The translations under genes were made by a program, and so were the position numbers. The notes under the pieces are model-generated. The model saw only the letters and a list, made by a program, of their open reading frames with translations. It had not been told where the DNA came from and searched no databases. Shown here piece by piece: positions 24,963 to 33,379 of a stretch of DNA of 64,000 nucleotides (position 1 is the stretch's first letter; each line of letters opens with the position of its first letter). The DNA is taken from assembly GCF_003236315.1 (NCBI RefSeq), contig NZ_POTY01000003.1, forward strand, positions 29,733 through 93,732. The letters run 5' to 3'. The stretch is from Micromonospora craterilacus (GTDB taxonomy: Bacteria; Actinomycetota; Actinomycetes; Mycobacteriales; Micromonosporaceae).

Positions 24963-25447
24963 AGTGGCATCCTGCTGCGGTGAGATTCCGGGCCTTCGTC
25001 GCCGCCGTCGCCGTGCTCCCGCTGTTGGCCGCCTGCGGCGGCGGTACGCCGTCAGCGACCGGCGGCCCCCGGGACATGCTGGCGAACCTGCCCAGCTGCG
25101 ACCGGGTGCCGCTGGACCAGGATCCGGAGGTTGCCGCCGACGTGCCGGGGCTGATGCTGCCCGACGGCGCCCGGGTCACCAGTGTGGTCGAGCAGGGTGT
25201 GCTGACCAGTGTGGAGGCCACTGTCCGGATGTCCCCGTTGGACGTACGCGCGCACTACGAGCAGCGCACCGACATCGACCTGCTGCGGGTCGAGGACGAG
25301 ATCTTCGAGACCGAGGTGCTGGCCAGGGCGCAGGACCGGCGGATGTATCTGCGGGCCGGGGCGCTGTGCGCGGACGCCACCACGCTGACCGTCATGGTCG
25401 GTCCGGACTCCGAAGAGGCCGGGCTGCCCGAGTTCCGTTCGGGCTGA
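24959..25447 (+). CDS. small lipoprotein, last gene of the ABC operon
   Basis: 162 residues. A signal peptide ends in LLAAC, with the lipid-carrying Cys at 26. The mature protein has three further cysteines (CDR near 45 and CAD near 137 could pair) and a beta-rich body (GARVTSVVEQGVLTSVEATVRMSP). I do not recognise the family. The 4-base overlap with the permease stop shows it belongs to the operon. A role as an accessory at the outer membrane face is inference. Confidence 0.75.
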   Translation: MKWHPAAVRFRAFVAAVAVLPLLAACGGGTPSATGGPRDMLANLPSCDRVPLDQDPEVAADVPGLMLPDGARVTSVVEQGVLTSVEATVRMSPLDVRAHYEQRTDIDLLRVEDEIFETEVLARAQDRRMYLRAGALCADATTLTVMVGPDSEEAGLPEFRSG

Positions 25448-25565
25448 CCTCGACATCTGTCCTAACTGGGCGGCAGCTTTCCCGACAGCTGCCCGGTGAC
25501 GTTCGCCGATGCGGTGTCTAGCGTGCGCACACAGGACCGTACGCGTCCGGACAGGAGACACCCCC

Positions 25566-27956
25566 ATGAAACTCATGCTCGCCCGACGTCGTCGCGGGCT
25601 GACGGCGACAGCGCTGCTGGCGCTGGTCGCCACGGCCGCGTTGACGGCGTCGTCCATTGCCGCACCGGCGGTACCGTCGCTGGCCACCAGCTTCCCCACC
25701 GGTCCCATGGAAGTGCCCGACGAGTGGATGACCGCCCAGCGGATGAGTGACGGCAGCACCGACCTGTCCGCCGCCAAGTACGCCAACGCCCGCGGCGAGG
25801 CCAACCAGCTCGTCGCCAAGACCCGCAACTCCTACCGGCCGCTCGCCGACCGGCCCTGGTCCTTCTTCGGCCCCGCCAACATCGGCGGTCGGGTCGTCGA
25901 CATCGCGGTGGACCCGCAGGTGAACGACCAGGTGTTCATCGCCGCCGCCTCCGGCGGCGTGTGGAAGTCCAGCGACGCTGGGGCCACCTTCACCCCCGCG
26001 TGGCCGGACGGCTGGGGTCAGGCCATCGGCGCGGTCGCCATGACCAGCGACGGCGTCCTCTTCGCCGGCACCGGCGAGGCGCAGCCCGGTGGTGGCTCCA
26101 TCACCTTCGGCGGCGACGGCGTCTACCGCTCCGCCGACCGGGGCGCCTCCTGGGAGCGGGTCGGCCTGGCCGACAGCCACGCCATCGCCCGGTTCGCGAT
26201 CGACCCCAGCAACGAGTCCCGGATCTTCGCGGCGGCCGCGGGGAACCTGTTCGTGCCCGGCGGCGAGCGCGGCGTCTACCTCAGCGAGGACGGCGGTGAC
26301 AACTGGCGGCAGGTCCTCGCCCCGCCGAACGACACCACCGGTGCCACCGAGGTCGTCATCGACCCGAGCAACCCCGCCCGGATGTACGCCGCCATGTGGG
26401 ACCACCGGCGTGAGCCGCACCAGCGCACCTACGGTGGCGCCGGTTCCAGCCTCTGGCGTTCCGACGACGGCGGCGCGACCTGGCAGCGGATGACCACCGG
26501 CCTGCCCACCGACGCCGACCAGGGTCGCTGGGGTCTCGCGCTCGCGCCGAGCAACCCGCAGCGCCTCTATGCGTACGTGGGCACCGCCATCGGCCCGTTC
26601 CGGGCCTTCTACCGCTCCGACAACGGCGGCGACACCTGGACGCAGACCCCGGTCAGCTCCGGTCAGGCGTCGCAGTCGACGTTCAGCTGGTGGTTCGGCA
26701 AGCTCTTCGTCGACCCGGGCAACGAGAACCACGTGTTCCTCATGGGCGTCAACCTGATGCGTTCCACCAACGGCGCGCAGAGCTTCTCGTCCGTCGGTGG
26801 GGTGCACGCCGACCAGCACGCCATGCGCTGGGACCCGAAGATCCCGGGCCGGGTCTACCTCGGCAACGACGGCGGCTTCTACCGGTCGCAGAACAACGGC
26901 GCCAGCGGTTGGGTGAAGTCCACCGACGAGCGGTACACGCAGTTCTACACGGTCGACGTGGCGCAGACCGACCCGAGCCTGAAGGTCGGCGGCACCCAGG
27001 ACAACGGCTGCAACCGCGGCTACAACGGCGTCGGTGGCCCCTGGAACGCCATCGGTTGCGGTGACGGCCTGCAGACGTTGATCCACCCGGAGAACCCGAA
27101 CATCGTCTTCGGGTGCAGCCAGTACGGCGCCTGCTACCGGTCGGAGAACGCCGGCGGCACGCCGCGCCAGAACATCGGCACCGGCCAGACCACGTCGCAG
27201 CGACGCAACTGGCTCACCCCGCTGCAGTTCGACCCGACCGACCCGAACGTCATGTACTACGCCGGCAACATCGTGAACCGGTCGACGGACAACGGTCGTA
27301 CCTGGACCGCGATCAGCCCCGACCTGACCGACGGCGGCCCGAACGACCCGTCCGGCTACCCGTGGGGCACGATCACCACGCTCGCCGCCGCGCCCACCGA
27401 CGGCAACACGCTGTACGTCGGCACCGACGACGGCAAGCTCTGGTGGACCAACGACCTCGGCGCGAACTGGCACCAAGTCGACCCGGCGCAGCTGCCCGGC
27501 ACCTGGGTGACCCGCGTCGCGGTCAACCCGAAGGACGCGAACATCGCGTACGCCACGTTCTCCGGCTTCCGCTCCGGCAGCAGCCGGGCGCACGTGAAGT
27601 TGACCGTTGACGGTGGGCGCACCTGGACCGACATCGGGCAGGGCCTGCCCGACGCGCCGGTCAACTCGGTGATCCCGACCGCCGACGGGCTGCTGCTGGT
27701 CGGCACCGACGTCGGGGTCTACGTGTCCGCCTGGCACGGCGGCGAGTGGGCCGCGCTCGGCGAGAACCTGCCGAAGGCGGCGGTAATGTACCTGCGCTAC
27801 CACGAGCCGTCGCGGCAGCTCACCGCCGCGACGTTCGGCCGGGGCATCTACGACCTCACGGTGCCGCGGTGCCCGGCGTCCTCCACCAAGCTGCCCCTGA
27901 AGAACCCGGGGGTCGGTGTGGTGGGCGTCCTGTCGTCCTGCAACGCAAGTAAGTAG
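25566..27956 (+). CDS. secreted VPS10/BNR-type beta-propeller protein
   Basis: 796 residues. Residues 1-32 are a signal peptide (ALLALVATAALTASSIAAP). The rest carries many Asp-box/BNR turns of the S-x-D-x-G-x-T-W type: GVWKSSDAGATF, GVYRSADRGASWERV, GVYLSEDGGDNWRQV, SLWRSDDGGATWQRM, AFYRSDNGGDTWTQT, NRSTDNGRTWTA and KLTVDGGRTWTDI. Such sortilin-like 10-bladed propellers bind or cleave glycans or peptides; no sialidase Arg triad is obvious. It ends with Cys residues before NASK. The upstream 118 bases carry its own promoter region. It is read into a bidirectional terminator at 27990. Confidence 0.86.
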   Translation: MKLMLARRRRGLTATALLALVATAALTASSIAAPAVPSLATSFPTGPMEVPDEWMTAQRMSDGSTDLSAAKYANARGEANQLVAKTRNSYRPLADRPWSFFGPANIGGRVVDIAVDPQVNDQVFIAAASGGVWKSSDAGATFTPAWPDGWGQAIGAVAMTSDGVLFAGTGEAQPGGGSITFGGDGVYRSADRGASWERVGLADSHAIARFAIDPSNESRIFAAAAGNLFVPGGERGVYLSEDGGDNWRQVLAPPNDTTGATEVVIDPSNPARMYAAMWDHRREPHQRTYGGAGSSLWRSDDGGATWQRMTTGLPTDADQGRWGLALAPSNPQRLYAYVGTAIGPFRAFYRSDNGGDTWTQTPVSSGQASQSTFSWWFGKLFVDPGNENHVFLMGVNLMRSTNGAQSFSSVGGVHADQHAMRWDPKIPGRVYLGNDGGFYRSQNNGASGWVKSTDERYTQFYTVDVAQTDPSLKVGGTQDNGCNRGYNGVGGPWNAIGCGDGLQTLIHPENPNIVFGCSQYGACYRSENAGGTPRQNIGTGQTTSQRRNWLTPLQFDPTDPNVMYYAGNIVNRSTDNGRTWTAISPDLTDGGPNDPSGYPWGTITTLAAAPTDGNTLYVGTDDGKLWWTNDLGANWHQVDPAQLPGTWVTRVAVNPKDANIAYATFSGFRSGSSRAHVKLTVDGGRTWTDIGQGLPDAPVNSVIPTADGLLLVGTDVGVYVSAWHGGEWAALGENLPKAAVMYLRYHEPSRQLTAATFGRGIYDLTVPRCPASSTKLPLKNPGVGVVGVLSSCNASK

Positions 27957-27989
27957 GTCGTCCACGGCCGTCTCCCGGCCGGGACGTCC

Positions 27990-28024
27990 GGAGGCCACCT
28001 CCCCCGTGCGGGGAGGTGGCCTCC
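27990..28024. terminator. 15-bp perfect hairpin, bidirectional terminator
   Basis: Bases 27990-28004 (GGAGGCCACCTCCCC) pair exactly with 28010-28024 around the loop CGTGC. It lies between the ends of the convergent propeller gene and pdxY, so it can stop transcription from both sides. Confidence 0.9.
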
Positions 28025-28032
28025 ACCGTCTG

Positions 28033-28884
28033 TTACCGAAGCCGCCGGGCGGGAAACCGTGCCGGCGGGTCGGCGATCGCCTGCTGGGCGGCGATCAGCT
28101 GGATCTCCCGGGTGCCCGCCGCCAGCGTCGCCTCCAGCACCGCGAAGATCGAGGCGGTGGTGCGCTCCAGCGCCGTCGCGGGCGATCCGGTCGTGCGCAG
28201 GTGGGCGAGGTACAGCGCGGCGGTGACGTCACCACCGCCGTTCGGGCTGATCGGCAGCAGCGGGGTGGTCACCGCCCAGGCGCCCTCGTCCGACACGGCC
28301 ACCACCTCCAGCGAGCCGGCCGGCACGTCGCCGTGCAGCACGCTGGTGACCAGCACGTGCCGCGGCCCGGTGGCGCGTACCACGTCGACCGCCGCCAGCA
28401 GCTCGTCGACTGAGTTCGTCGGGCGGCCGGCGAGGAACTCCAGCTCGAACTGGTTCGGGGTGACGATGTCGGCCCGGGGAACCACCACGTCGCGCAGATA
28501 CTCCGGGATGCCCGGCCGGACGAACATCCCCCGCCCGACATCGCCCATCACCGGGTCGCAGCAGTAGACCGCGTCCGGGTTGGCGGTCTTCACCAGGGCC
28601 ACCGCGTCGAGGATCACCGCACCCATCGCCGGGTCACCCTGGTAGCCGGACAGGATCGCGTCGGCGTCGCCGAGCACCCCCCGGTCAGCGATACCGGCGA
28701 TCACCTCGGCGACGTCGGCCGGGGCCAGCAGCGGCCCGCGCCATGCGCCGTACCCGGTGTGGTTGGAGAAGTGCACGGTCAGCACCGGCCAGACCTCGTG
28801 CCCGAGCCGTTGCAGCGGGAACACGGCGGCGGAGTTGCCGACGTGGCCGTAGGCGACCGAGGACTGGATGGACAGGATCTTCAC
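28033..28884 (-). CDS. pdxY: pyridoxal kinase
   Basis: 283 residues from the GTG at 28884-28882 (the family start, KILSIQSSVAYGHVGNSAA). Upstream codons stay open but are unrelated. Motifs of the ribokinase-like PdxY/PdxK group are present: GYGAWRG, LSGYQGDPAMG, YCCDPVMGD (metal/ATP site), ITPNQFE-like VTPNQFELE, and the anion-hole/catalytic GGGDVTAALYLAHL where families usually have GTGD. Here one Thr is replaced by Gly (NGGGDVT), which is within the variation seen in PdxY. It phosphorylates pyridoxal for PLP salvage. It ends 9 bases from the terminator. Confidence 0.92.
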   Translation of the reverse strand: MKILSIQSSVAYGHVGNSAAVFPLQRLGHEVWPVLTVHFSNHTGYGAWRGPLLAPADVAEVIAGIADRGVLGDADAILSGYQGDPAMGAVILDAVALVKTANPDAVYCCDPVMGDVGRGMFVRPGIPEYLRDVVVPRADIVTPNQFELEFLAGRPTNSVDELLAAVDVVRATGPRHVLVTSVLHGDVPAGSLEVVAVSDEGAWAVTTPLLPISPNGGGDVTAALYLAHLRTTGSPATALERTTASIFAVLEATLAAGTREIQLIAAQQAIADPPARFPARRLR

Positions 28885-28981
28885 CGTCTCATCATGGCGG
28901 TTGCGGATCCTCGATCGGCCCAGGGTCCGGATCTTCGTGACGAACTCTCGGCGAGCCGGTCGGATCGGGTGCCGTCCGAGG

Positions 28982-29278
28982 TCATCCGGGCTGCTGACGC
29001 TCGTGTCGGTCTGGTTCGGCCGGCACGGTTGCTGTACTTCGCTGCGGTGCGTCCGGCGGCTGCCTGGCCCAGCCGATGAAGCGGCGGTGCAGTGCACCGG
29101 CCGGTGCCCAGGGCATGTCCTCTGCCGCTTGGACGAGGTAGGCGCCGAGGTATAGAGCCAACGACACCGGGGCGTCGGCGTACTCCGCCCGCAGCTCCCG
29201 CCGCCGGGTGGGGCAGGGCCAGGGCAGGTCGCAACCACCACAGCTCCAAATCGGCAACACCGGGCCGTGGGTGGTCAC
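28982..29278 (-). CDS. small conserved-type actinobacterial protein, last of a four-gene minus array
   Basis: 98 residues from GTG, which overlaps the stop of the gene at 29275. The first 30 residues hold a CxxC-type pair and a second pair (IWSCGGCDLPWPCPTRRRELRAEY). A helical middle follows (PVSLALYLGAYLVQAAEDMPWAPAGALHRRFIGWAR), then a charged tail. I do not recognise a named family; the Cys arrangement could bind zinc. Its position at the end of tightly coupled small genes suggests it works with them. Confidence 0.66.
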   Translation of the reverse strand: MTTHGPVLPIWSCGGCDLPWPCPTRRRELRAEYADAPVSLALYLGAYLVQAAEDMPWAPAGALHRRFIGWARQPPDAPQRSTATVPAEPDRHERQQPG

Positions 29279-29433
29279 CGCACACCTTCCAGAAACCGGG
29301 CCACGCTCGCGCGGGCCTGCCGACTGGTCGCCCAATCCACCTGCCAGCACGGGTACGGCGTCAGCCGCGACCACCACACCCGGCAACCGACGCACATGCC
29401 GTCGAGCCCTTGAACATGGATCGAGAGGATCAT
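29275..29433 (-). CDS. 52-residue Cys/Trp-rich small protein
   Basis: A short reading frame from ATG at 29433-29431 to TGA at 29277-29275. It contains CVGCRVWWSRLTPYPCWQVDW at about residues 13-33, a CxxC with a third Cys and several Trp, then an Arg/Ala helix to the end. The stop shares bases with the following GTG (GTGA), so translation is coupled. It begins 17 bases after the upstream small gene. The tight placement and coding-like composition support a real gene. No known family; possibly a zinc-ribbon peptide. Confidence 0.62.
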   Translation of the reverse strand: MILSIHVQGLDGMCVGCRVWWSRLTPYPCWQVDWATSRQARASVARFLEGVR

Positions 29434-29450
29434 CCGCTCCGGGCCGCCGC

Positions 29451-29681
29451 TCACTGCTCACCCACCTGCGGCCAGTGCCCACGCCTGATCGGTATCCGGT
29501 GCCGGGCACGGCACGGCAGGTCGGCCCCACAGCGACAGATGCGCCGGTGGAACTGCGAGGACCACACCGGCCGATGCCGCCGCGCGAAGGTCAACGCGGT
29601 GGCGGAGATGTACTCGTCGTACGAGACGCGCCGGCTGCTCACGGTTGACCGGCCGGACGAGCTGGCCACGCGTCGGGTCAC
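29451..29681 (-). CDS. 76-residue basic Cys-containing small protein
   Basis: Starts with GTG overlapping the preceding stop (GTGA). The first half is Ser/Arg-rich. The middle reads SYDEYISATALTFARRHRPVW, and the C-terminal third has RRICRCGADLPCRARHRIPIRRGHW with a CxC-x4-C arrangement that may bind a metal. Family not recognised. Operon position second of four. Confidence 0.6.
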   Translation of the reverse strand: MTRRVASSSGRSTVSSRRVSYDEYISATALTFARRHRPVWSSQFHRRICRCGADLPCRARHRIPIRRGHWPQVGEQ

Positions 29682-29893
29682 CGGAGGCCCTCCGGTCGGC
29701 GTGCGCTGAGCTGATCTGCCAATTCGTGGTGGCCCTGGCACCGCCGTAGTTGCCTCGCGTGGTCGAGTAGACGCTGCTGCGCCGCCGTTTGCTCAACGTC
29801 CTGGTACCGCTGCCCGGTCCCGGGCGGTGGCGGAGGCTGAGGCCGTCGAAACAGCCACCGCGTCAGCGCGCACAGCTCAGACCAGATCACCAC
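29678..29893 (-). CDS. 71-residue small protein, first of the minus array
   Basis: GTG start after AAGGGGGCGAG. The sequence begins VVIWSELCALTRWLFRRPQPPPPPG, a hydrophobic N-terminus (possible single membrane or peripheral helix) followed by a proline run, then a Gln/Arg-rich helix DVEQTAAQQRLLDHARQLRRCQGHHELADQL. No family is recognised. It lies 154 bases downstream of the XRE regulator, on the same strand, which may control it. Confidence 0.57.
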   Translation of the reverse strand: MVIWSELCALTRWLFRRPQPPPPPGTGQRYQDVEQTAAQQRLLDHARQLRRCQGHHELADQLSARRPEGLR

Positions 29894-30047
29894 AGACTCG
29901 CCCCCTTGATCGAGCAACAGGAGGCGGCGACGAGGTTCCGTCCGGCCCTATCGGGTGTCAAGCAGGCACAGGCTCGCCGCCGCCAGTGACGGGAACGCTA
30001 CGAGTGGTCACCGATGGTGGCGGGGAGAGTTTGTACCTGAGGGAGGG

Positions 30048-31244
30048 TTACCCAGTCAGTCCGATGGCGAGGGCCAACTCTCGGGCGTCCTCACCAACCG
30101 TGCCCGGCCGGTTCGACAGCTCCAGCGCGACAGTGCGGGCGTAAGGGTTGTGTCGCACGGTGTCGACGCTCTCCCGCAGCGCCCGGCCGAGCAGGTGCAC
30201 CGCCGCGACCTCCCCCCGGTCCAGCATGTGCGCCCGAGTGGCCTCGATCAGCGCGGCCGCCCGGCGGGTGTGCGAGGGCAACGCCCGGTAATCGGTGGTG
30301 TCGGCCCGGTGCACGGCCTCACCCGGCCGGCACAGGTCCGTCGCTATGGTGACCGCGTACGCCGCACACGCCGCCGGCCCGAACATCAGCCACGGATGGG
30401 CGTACCCACCACCAAGCCGGCTCGCGGCCGAGTCGCCGGCATCCCACGCCCGCCACGCCCGACCAGCCCGACCAGCCTTGCTATGCCCTAGCGCGATGCC
30501 GAGCTGTACCTGACCCCACCGCGCCAGCTGCTCACCACCCGCCGCCGGGTCGACCAATTCCGCAGCCTCGACCAGCACCTGCTCGGCGGCGTCGACCTGG
30601 TTCGCACCCCGATAGACGTGCGCGTAGTACCAGGCGGCAACCGCCATCGCAGCAGGGTCGTCAGCGTCCTGAGCAGCCGACATCGCCCGGTCGGCAGCAA
30701 GCCACACCAACTCCGGATACGGCTGGTGCGCCAGGTACAACTGCACCAGGTGATAGACCCGCGCCAGCTCCACCAACGCCTGCCGACGGCCCCCGCCATC
30801 GAGCATCCGGACGCTCTGCTGCACATCAGTCAGCAACCCCGGAAGCACCGTCGCCACCGCCGTACGCTCGGCCGTCGACCGATGCCACAACGCCCACGCT
30901 TGATCAACCAGATCACGCATCACGACAGCCGGCGTCACCACACCCACCGGCACGGAAGCCCGCTGCATCACCGCAGCCACCTTGCCGACCTCGGAATGCC
31001 CGGCCCTGGTCACCGACGCCACCGGCAAAGACTGATCACCAGTCAGATCCGCAAGATCTGAAATGTCGAGCACCTCAGCCAGCCGCAGCAACATCGGCAG
31101 GCGGGGCGGCAGAAGCCGACCATTCTCCAGCGCCTTGACCCACTCCGCGCTACGCCCGACCAACCCACCAAGAACCGGCCGGGTCTTCCCCGCACGCTCG
31201 CGATACATCCGAAGGCGCGCACCAAAGGTCGCGGTATCGTTCAT
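30048..31244 (-). CDS. XRE-family regulator with helical repeat sensor
   Basis: 398 residues from the second of two adjacent ATGs (MNDTATFGARL), 6 bases from GGGAG. Residues 5-60 are a Cro/C1-type HTH (FGARLRMYRERAGKTRPVLGGLVGRSAEWVKALENGRL). The remaining 330 residues are alpha-helical TPR-like repeats (AVATVLPGLLTDVQQSVRML, AAMAVAAWYYAHVYRGANQVDAAEQVL). The architecture matches large actinobacterial regulators that pair with downstream small-protein genes of the DUF397 type. Here, however, the four downstream tiny genes are not DUF397-like. Target and signal unknown. Confidence 0.87.
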   Translation of the reverse strand: MNDTATFGARLRMYRERAGKTRPVLGGLVGRSAEWVKALENGRLLPPRLPMLLRLAEVLDISDLADLTGDQSLPVASVTRAGHSEVGKVAAVMQRASVPVGVVTPAVVMRDLVDQAWALWHRSTAERTAVATVLPGLLTDVQQSVRMLDGGGRRQALVELARVYHLVQLYLAHQPYPELVWLAADRAMSAAQDADDPAAMAVAAWYYAHVYRGANQVDAAEQVLVEAAELVDPAAGGEQLARWGQVQLGIALGHSKAGRAGRAWRAWDAGDSAASRLGGGYAHPWLMFGPAACAAYAVTIATDLCRPGEAVHRADTTDYRALPSHTRRAAALIEATRAHMLDRGEVAAVHLLGRALRESVDTVRHNPYARTVALELSNRPGTVGEDARELALAIGLTG

Positions 31245-31617
31245 CATCGTCTCCCAGGTAGCGGTCTGGGCAGGGACCACCGGCCACTACCCCGGCAGAC
31301 CACCACAGTCGACGGTACCCGCGTCCACCGTCTGATCGCGCCCCACCACGGCGGCAAATGCCGTAACCGTCAGGTGGGGGATTTCGAGCTTCGCCAACCC
31401 CGACCGAGAGCGACCCCGACCCCTCGCTTGTAAGTTCTGGGCGCTTTGTCCGAGAGCGTCCGTCCGCGCCGCTCACCTGGAATCGCCGTCCGTCGAACGC
31501 TCGCCACGGTGCACCACGTTCGGGGTTGTTGCTGTCAGCGCTGGATCTGCCCTTGGCATTCATCGAGAAACCATGGGATGGCGGTGGCATGGGGCGTCAC
31601 GCTGAAGCAGCGTTCGC
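31245..31617. other. non-coding gap upstream of the XRE regulator
   Basis: About 370 bases. It holds the XRE promoter region and the 3' flank of the DUF5959-like gene. Open frames here are low-quality and lack ribosome sites. No strong inverted repeat or recognisable RNA was seen. Confidence 0.5.
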
Positions 31618-32031
31618 CTACCCGCAGGCTGCTACCAGAGCGTGAACGCGTTGGCGGTGCTGGGTGACCCAGTCCTCGGGCAGAACCACCGGGACGCGGA
31701 CGGTGACCATCGAACCGAATTCGTCTTCGACCACGACCTCAGGACAGTCGCGTTCCCCGGTGAGCTGTATGAAGACAGACGGCCCCCGGCTCATCCTCAT
31801 CCAAGCGATATCCTCGCCCGCGCCGAGACGATCCAAGGCTTGAGCCCACTCCCGTAGATTGGAGGTCCACAGCGCTAGGTCGATGCGGCCACGCACGAAC
31901 GGTGTCTCGACCACGATCTGCGCAGCCAGTGCGTTGGGCCAACTGCGGTGCCGCCCCAGGACCTTCACGCTAACGCTGTTCCCCTCGTCGTCAGCGAGCA
32001 CTATCAGATCCATGGAGGCGATCTCGGCCAC
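31618..32031 (-). CDS. DUF5959-like hypothetical protein
   Basis: 137 residues from GTG; the Met at residue 7 is an alternative start. The pattern MDLIVLADDEGNSVSVKVLGRHR, IVVETPFVRGRIDLALWTSNLREWAQALDRLGAGEDIAWMR and the closing beta-strands resemble the actinobacterial DUF5959 group, whose function is unknown. No signal peptide or catalytic motif. The surrounding gaps are unusually long for this genome, so the gene may belong to a recently reshuffled patch. Confidence 0.6.
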   Translation of the reverse strand: MAEIASMDLIVLADDEGNSVSVKVLGRHRSWPNALAAQIVVETPFVRGRIDLALWTSNLREWAQALDRLGAGEDIAWMRMSRGPSVFIQLTGERDCPEVVVEDEFGSMVTVRVPVVLPEDWVTQHRQRVHALVAACG

Positions 32032-32347
32032 GACTTGAGCCTAGCCTTGGCCCCACCAGCCAACGGACCCTCGGCATCCGCAGAACCAGCGGATTAAGAA
32101 GATGGCTTCAGACAGACACGCCGTTCTTCCACTGCCAAGACTAAGCGCTGGCGATCCTGCCATCCCGATGCTCCTATGGATGTCAAGCTCCGTCGGCTGC
32201 CGTCTCGCTGGCGGAGCTTGACTCCTTCGTCCCGAACGAATGATCACGGGTCATTGGCCAGGCACGATGCTCAGCGTGAGCTGCTGAAACAGTCCCACGC
32301 CGTCCGTCAACGTCCAGCGCCGTGCACACCCGTTGTCACCCCGCTTG
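32032..32347. other. non-coding gap between two hypothetical minus-strand genes
   Basis: About 315 bases without a credible gene, ribosome site or inverted repeat. Its base composition is visibly less GC-rich than the flanks. Confidence 0.45.
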
Positions 32348-32815
32348 TCACTCAGCCCGAAGCGCACACGCGTGCCATGGCTTGTCCCATGTCGCCCACA
32401 GCCGCGCCTCATCGATGACATCGGGACCGGCGCAGAGCAGCACTGACAGGAGAGCGGCGAGCTTGGCGAAGACAACCGCTGACGAGCCGAATCGGCCTTC
32501 GGCCACGCCAGTAATGACCAGCCCACCGCCGAGAAACACGTTCGCAGCACCCAGCGCACCGTGATACTCGGGCTCAGTCAGGCCGAGCGTGACGTGGTCG
32601 CCCGCGACCACCAAAGTGCCAGGCTTCGGATCGAGCGAGAACGTGCCTTCATGTCCACGAGCTGCGCGGCCGACGAGCAGACCGTACGAAGATGGATGCC
32701 CCAATCGCCCTCGATACTCCACGCCTATGGCATCCGCGCTCGCCCGGATTGGCCCATCGTCGCCGGTCCAGACGATGAGCTGCGAGTACTGGCTGCGGAC
32801 GAATGCTCGACGCAT
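32348..32815 (-). CDS. hypothetical protein
   Basis: 155 residues from the ATG at 32815-32813; codons upstream remain open but are Arg/Ala-rich and unlike a protein start. It is a beta-rich small protein (SQLIVWTGDDGPIRASADAIGVEYRG, LVVAGDHVTLGLTEPEYHG), then a glycine/alanine hydrophobic stretch FGSSAVVFAKLAALLSVLLCAG. I do not recognise a family. The ribosome site is weak (GGTGG). Existence is probable but not certain. Confidence 0.5.
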   Translation of the reverse strand: MRRAFVRSQYSQLIVWTGDDGPIRASADAIGVEYRGRLGHPSSYGLLVGRAARGHEGTFSLDPKPGTLVVAGDHVTLGLTEPEYHGALGAANVFLGGGLVITGVAEGRFGSSAVVFAKLAALLSVLLCAGPDVIDEARLWATWDKPWHACALRAE

Positions 32816-33379
32816 CGAACCACCGTAGCGACAGACCAGCGCGCCGTTGCCATCCCTGTCTGCCGCCGACCCGCCCGCCTGGGGAGCGGGCCGCCGCCGG
32901 CCCGCCATATCATCAACGGGACCTTGACGGCTCGTACGGACGTTCTCGGCGCTCCGGCTGGCTCGGTCCGCGCACGTCTCTGACGTCGGACGGTTGTCCG
33001 CTGCCCGCCGTACCCGGCCCTCAACGTCCGACCTCGTTGCTGTCACCGTAGCTGTCCGACACCGACCCACCCGGCTACGTCGGCCGATTTCGGTTGCGTT
33101 GATCCCGTAGCCTCACCCAGCCGCCACCCCGTCGACCGTACCCCGACGCGTCGCGCATCCGATGACCTCTCTTGAACCTCCTCGCGCCACGGTGACCGGC
33201 AGGAGGCATGCGCAGTCGGATCACGGGATCGGACCGCTGTCGCTGGTAGCGCCGGCATCGGAGGCCCGACTGCGCGCGCAGCCCCGCGCCAATGTTGACT
33301 CCGCTTCACTCGGCGGTGGGAGTCGAATCTCGCACCTGAGCAGGATGAGTTCAGCCTGGAACACACCAAGCATGTAGGT
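32816..33379. other. 564-base non-coding region before the serine hydrolase
   Basis: No frame in this stretch reads as protein. The DNA is somewhat less GC-biased than its neighbours, and no strong hairpin or tandem repeat was found. It must contain the promoter of the hydrolase at 33380, which has no good ribosome site, so that start could be leaderless or misplaced. Confidence 0.45.

Noticed and set aside
25518..27998. An 826-codon minus-strand frame over the secreted propeller gene
   Set aside because: Antisense shadow; the plus-strand protein has many Asp-box repeats and a signal peptide.
28885..29241. Longer N-terminus for pyridoxal kinase (another 119 codons open)
   Set aside because: The extra residues overlap the small-gene array and look non-coding; KILSIQSS after the GTG is the family start.
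29458..29796. A 112-codon minus-strand frame overlapping the small-gene array
   Set aside because: It is in a different frame from the two coupled small genes. Their GTGA junction and ribosome sites give a better explanation.
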